Shown piece by piece: positions 53,944 through 64,000 of a stretch of 64,000 nt of DNA. The stretch spans positions 930,001 to 994,000 of the forward strand of contig VZDJ01006028.1 in NCBI GenBank assembly GCA_008694505.1. The letters are read 5' to 3'. The stretch is from Cyanoderma ruficeps. Its lineage: Eukaryota > Chordata > Aves > Passeriformes > Timaliidae. Each line of letters opens with the position of its first letter. Position 1 is the first letter of the stretch. Position numbers and translations under genes: made by a program. The notes below the pieces were generated by a model. That model saw only the letters and a program-made list of their open reading frames with translations. It was not told the origin of the DNA and did not search any database.

Positions 53944-54038
53944 TTAAAAATAAAAGTTAATAAAGTTTATATTATAAACTTTATAACCATGTAACTATAA
54001 AGTTAATAAAGCTTAAAAATAAAGGTTAATAAAGTTTT
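53944..54038. repeat. Palindrome within a local AT-rich direct repeat
   Basis: ATAAAGTTTATA (53960-53971) and TATAAACTTTAT (53973-53984) form perfect 12-bp inverted arms around one T. The surrounding unit TTAAAAATAAA(A or G)GTTAATAAAG occurs at 53944 and again at 54013, with a partial copy at 54000-54011. Confidence 0.85.
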
Positions 54039-55232
54039 ACTTTAAGCCAGCTCTAGGGTTCCCAAAGAGATTGGAGACATAATTTGTTTGTCTCCACAGA
54101 TGTCAAAAATGTAGTTAAGATACTGCATTTACATATGCAGTTACATATGGTGTACTATATTCTTCATGCACTAGAATTACAAATTTCTGCTCCTAAAATG
54201 GGATTCTGTCTTTGACAGATCTTAGATGAATTGCTAAAATGCACTCCTTTTTCAATGCAAACCTTTCACACCTGAGTGGAGGGAAGGCTGCTGTGCAGCA
54301 CAGCTTGCAAGGGGTACTTGACTTACTGAAACCCATGTTGGAGACATGAAGTAGCTGCTTAGAGTAACAGGGTGGTGGGCTGTCACTATAATTTTCCTTT
54401 TCTGTTTTCAGAACATCAGTCCTGTAGTAATTAAATTATTTTAAATTGTTTGTGGCATTTGTATGACATTTTCCCTGTGGTTGTAGGAAGAAGGATACAA
54501 TGCATCTTCAAGTGTCTGCAAGAATGCAGATAGTTTTTAGTGAATAAAACATAACTGAAAAATTCACGCTAAGTTCGTGGTGTAAGAAGTTCCTTCTTTG
54601 CAAATGTTGGATAACAAAGATGTTGTATTAAAGTGAATCAAATGGTAGCTATACCAGAGAAGATTTTCATTTTAAAAGTTTTCTGAATTCCCACGGCCTT
54701 TTTATCTCTTCATTAGAGTTATTCTATTTGAAATTTAGTGAAAAAATGATTACTTCTAAGTTCTTTAGTTTCAGTTCTTTTATTAAAACCATCTTATTAA
54801 GATTTAGAAACCTCCCACAAGAATTTGACAGTATTTCTCTGAAGGATTCAGTCTGAGAGACCCACTGCTGGGAAGTTAAAAAAAATTGCAGTCAGAAATA
54901 CTCTTCTGGTTTAGATATAACAATAAAATGGGGGATTATACTTGTTCTGCAGTGCTTAAAATGCATATAATAATCCAAGCATTACAGTCCACAGAATATC
55001 CTTATACTTTTCTCTGTTCAAATATTTCATTAATGCTTCTCTCCAGCTCAGTCAGTACTGTTTTGTGGGGGATTAACAAAATCAACTAGGAGACTAGCAA
55101 CAGTGTGCACTGTAAGTCAAGGTTTCTTGCTGAGGACTTCCCGTTAATGAGCTATCATGCCCTCACAAAATCTGTAGGATATACAAACCAGATACAAAAG
55201 CCTGCTGAGTAAGCCTTATTTTTTGAGAATTT

Positions 55233-55381
55233 AAAAAAAAAAAACAAACCNAAAACAAACCCAAAAAAACCCCAACCCAAAAAAACCCAAACCAAACCAA
55301 ACCAAACCAACAAAAAAACCCAAGCAAAACCAAAAACCAGCCAACAAACCAAACCACCAAAAAGACCAAACAAAACCCCCA
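55233..55381. repeat. A/C low-complexity tract with an N
   Basis: About 150 bases of almost only A and C, with AAACC-like units, containing an ambiguous base at 55251. Its minus strand gives apparent G/F/W-rich open frames that are composition artefacts. It ends 563 bases before the CSMD1 exon. Confidence 0.85.
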
Positions 55382-56168
<787 letters not shown>

Positions 56169-56170
56169 AT

Positions 56171-56230
56171 CTTTTTTTCTTTTCCAATTTCTTTCTTTCT
56201 TTCTGTCTCTTTACCTTTCTTTCTCTCTCC
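56171..56230 (+). repeat. Pyrimidine tract with (TTTC)n near the donor
   Basis: Starting 10 bases into intron 2, T/C-rich sequence including four TTTC units and further CT repeats, suited to pyrimidine-tract-binding proteins. Confidence 0.8.
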
Positions 56231-58374
56231 TGAGTGTATATTCTGATGATATGTTAGAACATATATCATGTTTCCTTGGTTCATCTCCAGCCAAGGTGAC
56301 AGTAGTGCTCCAAGATCTCCCAGAGAAAGATATTAACCCAAATTTCAGATTTTTATAGCCCTAGCTTGTGTATCAGTAACATCAGTTGTACTTAAAATGT
56401 ACACAGTCCAAGGTCAGTTTTGGTGAAGGCCCTGAGTACAGAAATATTCCATGTTTCAGTATATTATTTTTATTTTTCTGCTGGTGGAATTCAGGTTTTG
56501 CAAGAGTCCCTTTCTGAAAGCACCAGTCACCAATTTTTGAAAGAACTCTTACTGAGATGAGTTCAGCCGTAAATTGTTTGACGTTGCCAAAATTGAAATT
56601 TTTCTCCATTAAGCAGTTAAGGATATTTAAAAGTCAGAAACTGGTGTGTCTTGTCAGCCCAAGTACCACTGAGGTCAGAAAGAGGCTTTATGGAGCTTTC
56701 TGATCTTGAAGCTTTTCACAACTTCAGGTTTTGAAGCATTAATTTCATTGGTGTCTTCTTGTAAGTTCCTCAGTCATTTTCTGGGTCTGGACTGCAGAGC
56801 TGGAAAGCAAACAGGGCTTTCAACACTGCTCTGTCATTTGCTGTTCAGGCATGAGATTTATTGAGTACTGTAAAACACTGCTGTCAGTTCTGTTGTCTGA
56901 TTACCCTTTTATATGCTGCTGTTTTTTACTATAGTGCTGAAACAAATGTGGGAGCATCACCAATTTGTTTCGAATTTTAGTGGGTATCATCACTGGATAT
57001 TTTTGACAAGAACAATGTTCTGATTGATTGTTTACTTACTTCAAAAAGTTTTGAAAACTTTGGAAGGTAGTTCAGAATACAATGATTTAGATGCACAGTG
57101 TGTGGGCTTCATTTTCTGTACTTAACTGATCTTTAGTACTTGTATCACCAGTATAAAGGAGAAATATTTATTTTTTAGTCAAATGCTTTTATTAGAATTA
57201 TCTAACATATCTGCTTGTTTTGTACTAATCTCAGTAGAAAATTGTTTAAAGAAAGAGCAGAAATAAAGTAGATATTTTACTTCTCATTGCTTGTATTTGC
57301 CAATCAGTTACCTACACAAATGGCATTATGAGGAAAAAAGCATTATTTGGCTTTGCAGCATGTAGAGGTTAGCATACCAGAAGTTGAATGATAGGTCTCT
57401 GTTAACTTCTCACATCTCATGTCATACCCTTTGCTGCACAAAGAACATTCACGGGTGTACTCTCCTGCAGTTATGTATTTCAATACAATTCCTTCTGCAA
57501 ATATTGGAAGATTACAGTCTTGGTCTTTTAGCTGACAGCCTGCAGATGCAAGACAGCATCTTGAAAGTTCTGCTTCAGGGCAAGCACTTCTTTTTTCTCC
57601 ATAGATAAAAATATTCCACTACATTTTGGGCAGTTGTGTTTCTTAAGCCACTATGCAAAATCTGGAGCTTTTCCTTAAAAATAGCTGTGTGTCTATATCA
57701 CCATCACAAACTATAACAATTAAGTAATACTCACTCCATATTTTCTATAGTATTTTTTCAGTGGTTACAGCAAAACTGAGTAAAAATGAATAGTACGTTC
57801 AACTTTCATTTATTGTGCTGCCTGAAGGACCTCTCAGTATGCTAAATGTGCACCAGGATATTTTCACTACTTATTGATTGTAAAATCCAAGAAAATAGGA
57901 ACACATATAAAATATATTGAAATGATTAGGCAGAGGAATAAACTGGATTGGGCTGTAAGTGTGGAGAAAGAAAAGCAAAATTTGGAGTGGTTAGGTGTAT
58001 ATGAACTTTGGTTCATCCATTATTAAAGCATATATTAGTTTAAGGGACAAATTACAGCTGGTAGTAATAGTAATCATAGGCTTTTGTAAACTATAAGGAA
58101 TTGAGAATTAAGATATTAGTGGGAAGAATAGAGTAAACAGAAGATAAGGCACTAAAAAGTGCTGTTTTACATCTTCCTATTTTTCTAGAAAAAAATCAAC
58201 TAGCATTCTGGAATTTGGTGTACTTCTGAGACATGTGGCCCAAAATTGTCTGTAAAAGATTGCTACAGTGGCTTTTTTTTATCATTGTAAAGATCACTGA
58301 ACAAAAAAAAAGATTTTACTTATCATATATAATATATATATACAGTGTATAATTATATCTATATATCTATATTT
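56231..58374. other. Intron 2 start region, no gene or dispersed repeat recognised
   Basis: AT-rich with no coding frame of interest; ends in an AT-alternating run at 58323-58372 next to the CR1. Confidence 0.6.
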
Positions 58375-59075
58375 CATCCAGTAGTGCAGCACAGGCTGGG
58401 ATCTGTCCATCTGGGAAGCAGGTCTGTAGAAGGGGACCTGGGGGTCCTGAGGGGCAGGAAGCTCAGTGTGAGGGAGCAGTGTGCTGCTCCTGCAAAGAAA
58501 GCCAGCAGGATTCTGGGCTCATCTACTACAGCATCACCAGCAGAGATAATCAAGTCATTCTCCCACTCTGCTCAGGGCTTGTCACCTGGAATAGTGTGTT
58601 CAGATTTGCTCCCACTATACCAAAAGATGTGGACAGACTGGAGAGGGTCCAGAGAAGGGACACAAAGGGAAGTTGCCATGTGAGGAAGGACCAAGAGAAC
58701 TGGGCTTGTTCAGCCTAAAGAAGAGGAGACCTTTGTCACTGTGCTCTAGTACTTAAAGGGTGGTTAGAAAGAAGATGGAAGCTCTCTTTTTTTTACAAGG
58801 AGCCCAATGGAAAAAATTAGGGATATAGGGTACAAGTTACTTCTGGATAGGTTCCAAATAGACACACAAAGAAATTTTTACACAAAGAGAAACATCAGCC
58901 ATTGGCATAATCTCCCCAGGGAGGTGGTGCATTCCCTGCTATTGCATGCTTTTAAGATTCAGCTGGACAGGGTGCTGGGCCATTTTAATTAGACTGTGCA
59001 TTTGCCAAGAAAGGCTGGGCCAGACAATTCTTGAGGATCCTTCCCACCTGGAATTCTATGACTAGGATTCTGTGA
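58375..59075 (+). mobile_element. CR1 LINE fragment (same subfamily as 26140-26785)
   Basis: Sense CR1 of about 700 bases. Translation shows GDLGVLRGRKLSVREQCAAP and later HWHNLPREVVHSLLLHAFK, both ORF2 C-terminal. It ends with CCCACCTGGAATTCTATGAC and GATTCTGTG, the terminal repeat. It is 5'-truncated and carries stops. Confidence 0.94.
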
Positions 59076-59249
59076 TATGTCAAAAAGGAAGTTTTAAGTC
59101 TAATGGCACCTGTTATGATAATGCTTTGTTGCATAATGTAGTTGTAATTCTGTGGAAAAACATGAAGTTAGAGAATTGATTTCACCATATATTAGAACCA
59201 AAACAAATATTTCAGTTCTATATTATTGAAAGAAACTTACCTTAAAATT

Positions 59250-59812
59250 TGTACTGGCTTGAAAGCAAAACCAGTGAGATGCTCCAAGTCAGAAATACAA
59301 TTTAATAGAAAGAAGGTAAAATAAAATAAAGAATTAAAAAGAAATAGTACAAAAGACCCCTGACGGAGTCAGAATAAGACCTGAAACCCTGTTTTGTTGG
59401 GGTGGTGGTAGCAGTCGAAATGAAGTAGCCTTGTTGCAGCAAGGAACCCATGGAAAAAGACTGGTGGCTCTTATCCCCAGTGAGTAAAAACCCCCAAATG
59501 CTGTTCCAAATCCCAGATTATATCCAGGTGGGACTGGTTGGCTCCTCCCCTCTGGGTGGAGCATCTCACAATGGGATGATGGGTCATGCAGTGGGTCCTT
59601 GATGGCCCATTAAACCGAGATAGCCCCTGCAGGGAGTTACCTGTGAGTCATGCAGGAAGGCATTGATGGGTCATTAACAGAAGGTAGCCCAGAGGGAGGG
59701 GGCAAGGGAAAACACTGCCCCACCTGGTTTCAACAGCTGATGAAGATGGTGATACAATACATACTTTGGGCGCATCCTACACATCCTGGGCACAACCCAG
59801 GACAAGCTTACA
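59250..59812 (-). mobile_element. ERV solo LTR
   Basis: The minus strand has TG...CA ends, a GGATATAATC box (complement of 59517-59526) and a polyadenylation signal ATTAAA (complement of 59301-59306) about 215 bases downstream. It ends CTTTCAAGCCAGTACA. The flanks AAAATT and AAAAGA may be a weak target duplication. The U3 part has repeated GACCCATCA-like and GTGAGTCATGCAG-like units. No internal retroviral sequence is present. Confidence 0.75.
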
Positions 59813-62034
59813 AAAAGATTGCTTTTTCAGTTGATGGAGAAAGATTTCAAAATATAACTACATTCTAATTTAACTGGGAAAAGATGCAAAATATATATTT
59901 TTGCTTGCATTTTGTATTCTAAGGAAATTTTCATTTTCAATATGCACTTAATTGTCACCGTGTAGAATTCATACAAATGAAGCAGAGATGCAAGTGAGGT
60001 GCATTGAGACAACAGTTATTATTCAGATGTATTCCTTGTGCATCATTTCCCTACTTAAGCTCTGTATTCAGTAATTCAATGTAATCCAGGAGCTACGGAA
60101 TATTTATTTTGACTTTTTTTCTTTGTCATATGTATAAGGTAAAATAGTAAATGGCTATATTTTTAAACAGAAAGGAGAAATATATCAACAGGACATAGAG
60201 GCACAGGTCAGCTGTGAAGAGACACAGCATAAAGGCAGATGTGAACTGACAGTATTGACCTATTGACTGCCAATAGATACATTACCTACCACAGACAAGT
60301 AAATTCAAAACGGACAGCTTAAGAGTTTATAGATTTCAAAACTCATTTCAAGGCTGGTTTAACACCTATTTTCCACATCTGATAATAGAAAAATGCTCAC
60401 TAATTTTAGCATAACTTATGTTAAAATGTATTTTTTCTATATGCAGAAATACTGAATAGGGTTTCATACAGAGGTATAGGGAAACCATAACAGGACTGGA
60501 TAAATGGAAAAGCCTGTATGGAAACCTCTGTTGCTGAAAAGGTGGAGTGGAGTGTAAGTGGAGTAGGATGTAAGTTGGATGTTAAGACACAGAAATATGA
60601 ATTTTACAAACATGATGAACTGACACTTTGTATGTGCAATTGCCTTCATCTCAGTTTATACCATGAGGGTACAGGTTTTTTTCTGTGGCAAACACAGGTA
60701 AATGCTGTAGTCTCTATGTTACAGTGTCTATCAACAAAAGTTACTCTTTTAGTATCTCGCGCTTAGTTTACCTAAGAGTTAGTTTCAGACCTGTGTGATA
60801 AAATATGGAAAAAAACTTTTTCAGTTAATCTTTCAAACAGTCCTAAAAAAACTTTTAAGAATGGATTCCAAACAACTTGGGTCTTTTCCTTACACAGGAA
60901 AGCTGCTAATTAAATCATATGCACTAAGGGGAAGACACAAATATGCAGCTGTGTTCTTTTTTACTGTGTATATGCACATCTGTCAGTTATTTTAGACATA
61001 CATAATATACATTCTTTGGAGAGTGATTTTAAAATGTCTACTTGCCTTCATGGTTTCTCAGGCCTTCTAAGCATTATTTAGTTTACTGCAGCCTAGCTAA
61101 TAACATAATAGCTGCTGCTTGTTATTATTCATATCTGTTGAAATAAACAGTTTTGTTTTATTAGAGCAGTAATGCATATGATGGAAGTTGTTAATGTAAC
61201 GTAATAAAATACAGCTTACCAAAAGTTCTCTGACACGAATATATAAAATGTCTGCTTAATAGCAATATATTCCCTCTGCTTTCTTGAATCATGCAGCAAT
61301 AATAGGAATTAAACATGAATTATTCACCGTATTCACTTTTCCCCATTTCCAGCAAGCAATAAACCATATGTATATTCTGCACATCATAATCCAAGCATAG
61401 AGGTAAAACTTAAAGTCTGAGCTCTCGCTTGCTATTAAACCTCTTTTATCTTAACAAACCATGCTTTATCATGTGTGCCACATTTTAAAATTTTATTTGT
61501 TTTTGTTCTGTTTCTTTGTTGTTTATTATTTGATTGTTTCTTCAGAAACCATTTCTGTCTTCCATCTCTCCAGGGTCAAGAGAACAGTGAAGCAATGATG
61601 AGGTGATTGCCTTTTCTACAGAACTGCTGACACTGCAGCAGCAAGAGCTTTGCGCAGTTTAAAGTTCTTATTTCTTTTTTCTTTCCCCATGAAAATGGCA
61701 AATGTAATTTTTTTTTTTTTACCTTTTTATTGCACATCATTTCCTACAGAGAATAGAAGATTTTGTGTGTGTGTGAGGTGGTGGCGGTGAAGAAAAGAAT
61801 ATAGATTCCCATAGTAGCATTTTTCCAGCTGAAGCTTTCCTAGAACATAGCACAAACTAACAGGCTAGTGTTCAAATTTTTAAAACAAGATTATTGAATA
61901 ATTTAAGCAGAACATTCTGATACTTCATATATCTGTAGGAAAAGGAAAGTTATTACTGTATATTACACAATTATTACTGAGTTCTTGCCAGTAGACATGT
62001 CAATCAGTGGCTACTGTTCCCTTCTTTATGTTAA
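59813..62034. other. Intron 2, no gene recognised; part looks like slowly evolving non-coding DNA
   Basis: AT-rich without dispersed repeats. The stretch 61070-61460 is dense in TAAT and ATTA homeodomain-type cores and lacks simple repeats, the look of conserved non-coding elements, but conservation cannot be judged from one sequence. Confidence 0.45.
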
Positions 62035-62505
62035 TCATAGAATCACAGAATAAAATACAGAATGGCATGGGTTGGAAGAAACATTAAATATCACCTAGTT
62101 CCATGCCCCTGCAGTAGGCAGGGACATCTTCCACAAGACCACCTTGTTCAAAGCCCCATCCAAACTGAACTTGAATAGTAGTAGTGCACACACAGCCTCC
62201 CTGGGCAACATGTTCCAATGCCTCAAAATCCTCTCAAGGAAAGAATTTAACATCTAATTTGCGACTATCTAATCTAGAGCTCCCCTCTTGCAGTTTAAAA
62301 CCATGTCCCATTCCTCTTTACTGTAAAAAAATTCCCTCTTCCTCACTTTTATAAGTCCTTTTCCTCCTTCCTTTGAAGTACTAGAGGCCACATTGAGGTC
62401 TGCCCAAAGGCTTCCCCAGGATGAACAACTCCAGCTCTCTCAGACTGTCTTCGTAGCAGATGTGCTCCAACCTTCTGATTGTCTTTGTGGCCCTCCTCTA
62501 AATCA
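62035..62505 (-). mobile_element. CR1 LINE fragment
   Basis: Antisense CR1. The + strand begins ATAGAATCACAGAATAAAAT, then GGCATGGGTTGGAAGAAAC, CAAAGCCCCATCCAAACTG, CAACATGTTCCAATGCCTC and TGTGGCCCTCCTCTAAATC. It is 5'-truncated at the region equivalent to the ORF2 C-terminus. Confidence 0.92.
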
Positions 62506-64000
62506 GATTTTTCTTAGGTTTTTCACCTATTAATGTATAAGGAAAATTAAAATTTTGTAGTACTGGGCTAGAATGTGATTTATTATACATTACATAGCTG
62601 TTTAAGCAAAGAAAGAGTCTGTGGCCTGATCAGCTAAAAGCTGACAAATAGTTTCTGCCAACATGAAAAGAGCATGTAATGGAAGGAAAGATAATGTATG
62701 TGTTTTAATAATAATAGGATTTAATAAAATTTGTATCAAATATAAAGCCAAATAAGAAGTATTCTTACTAGCAAGCCAATTATTCACCAATTATAATAAA
62801 ACATATTAATTACCTAATAATTGTTTTAGGTTGATACTAAATGATGGCCAACTAAAAAAGAATTTTTCTTTCCCCTCCAAAACCTGGGAACTCCCACCTG
62901 AAAAAATCTATTTCACATTTAAGGAATAATTATTTCTTAGGGGGAAAAAATTAGATTCCTTTAAGAAGGCAAAGCGGTGCATGAACTGTATACTGAATAC
63001 TGCATGAACCGAATACTGTAATATTATTCATCAGTAATTTAAAGGGTTTTTTAGTGTAGTGGTTTAAGTCAGCTTGATAAGAGGCATGTGAGACTCACCA
63101 TAGTGAAAAAGTGAAAATGTAGCTGTGCTCAATTTCTTTGTCCTCTTGGAGGTAGATCTCTTTTTTTTATCTGAGACTGGCTATAGTACATCTTCCAAAA
63201 ACTTATAGGGGTTGCTTCTTTGCCTCTTCCATACTTTTGGAGCTAACCTGTATAAGTGTCAGTGGTGGTTTGATGCATTTGTATGTAGTACTGCACTAAC
63301 AGAAGTATTACAAGTAAGGGTTTAGAAGATGACAGCTGGGATATGGTTCCAAAACAGACAACTTTCCAACTAAACAGGTGATAATATTGTCAATTACTGG
63401 TTGTATAAGGAATTTTTATTCTTAAATTCATTAATTTTTGAGAGTGAGGGCAGTATCTGCCCTTTATTTTCTGCCATCTAAATATATATTACTCATACAG
63501 AGTGCATTAAGCAGTTTTATATTAGTATTTCTGCATCTTCTGCTATGCTGAAAAAGGTAAGTCTGTTTTTCTGTTTTATTTTAATTTATGTAAGTTGAAT
63601 TGACATGATTATGCATGGAAGTCCTCCTGATCAGCATTCCTAAATACTGCATATACAATAATTATTACAACTGTCCTTGGTCAGTCACTTCACTTTGCTT
63701 ACATTCTGACTGCAAACTAATAATTAAATTACAACCATTACAAAATTTTAAGCTGGACTCCACAATGAGGGAAGTCCAGTTGTCAAAATTTGCCCCCTTT
63801 TGATTTTTTGCTGTACATCCTTATTGTGGGATTTTCTACAATTTCTGTGTAAATGTGGCAGATATCTTTTTAGTTAGTACATAACCTGTGTGCTGTGAAG
63901 TGTTTTTGATGCTTTGTTTTAGAGAGAAGAAACATATTTTATATGTCAAATTACAGAGGACCAAAAAACCTTTATAAAATGTAGTAATCATATTTCTGAT
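62506..64000. other. AT-rich intron 2 to window end, nothing recognised
   Basis: No repeat, exon or RNA gene seen. The phrase AGTGTAGTGGTTTAAGTCAG at 63053-63072 is similar to the start of the long LTR-like element but the resemblance does not extend. Confidence 0.6.

Larger units (their letters stand above)
52086..55232. other. AT-rich intron with small repeats
   Basis: Contents are a T11(GT)n run at 52234-52254, a two-copy 22-23 bp tandem duplication at 53581-53625, and a palindrome with direct repeats at 53944-54038. No exon-like frame stands out. Confidence 0.6.

Noticed and set aside
54285..54310. GCTGTGC/GCACAGC inverted repeat as a hairpin RNA or terminator
   Set aside because: Seven-base arms with almost no loop are common by chance and no small-RNA context is seen.
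63053..63072. Resemblance to the start of the long LTR-like element
   Set aside because: Does not extend beyond one short phrase; probably chance.

Overview
This window is vertebrate nuclear DNA, almost certainly from a bird and most likely a songbird. It is AT-rich, has almost no long open reading frames, and carries many CR1 LINE fragments, most of them cut short at the 5' end. It also holds LTRs of endogenous retroviruses (ERVs), some of which resemble families I associate with passerine genomes. I see nothing bacterial, plasmid-like or phage-like. I find no operon, CRISPR array, tRNA or rRNA.

The only protein-coding sequence I can support is one 217-bp exon at 55945-56161 on the + strand. 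It has a clean splice acceptor and donor. It encodes the first half of the N-terminal CUB domain of CSMD1 (CUB and Sushi multiple domains 1), a very large membrane-anchored complement regulator expressed in brain. By analogy with the mammalian gene it is exon 2. Bases 1-55944 are then the 3' part of the very long intron 1, and 56162-64000 the 5' part of intron 2. The upstream signal-peptide exon and the downstream exon are outside the window.

Layout: 1-8511 is AT-rich intron with homopolymer and short tandem repeats. 8512-10632 is a CR1 fragment interrupted by a ~1.5 kb LTR-like element. 12059-12620 is a probable LTR. 14060-14265 is a CR1 tail. 18165-18727 is a solo LTR. 22706-23360 is CR1. 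23479-24851 is a second copy of the long LTR-like element. 26140-26785 and 28751-29318 are CR1. 34300-34425 is a CR1 tail. 37750-38291 is a solo LTR with a 4-bp target-site duplication. 38385-39020 is CR1. 49040-49565 is an unexplained GC-rich block. 51538-52085 is a badly decayed ancient CR1/L3-like LINE fossil. 55233-55381 is an A/C low-complexity tract with an unresolved base. The exon follows at 55945. 58375-59075 is CR1, 59250-59812 a solo LTR and 62035-62505 CR1. The rest is unique-looking intron.

The six LTR-like insertions all appear to lie antisense to CSMD1, whereas CR1 fragments lie in both directions. I found no convincing new biological system here. The points most worth checking are the long two-copy LTR-like element, the GC-rich block, the LINE fossil and the arrangement of repeats around the exon.
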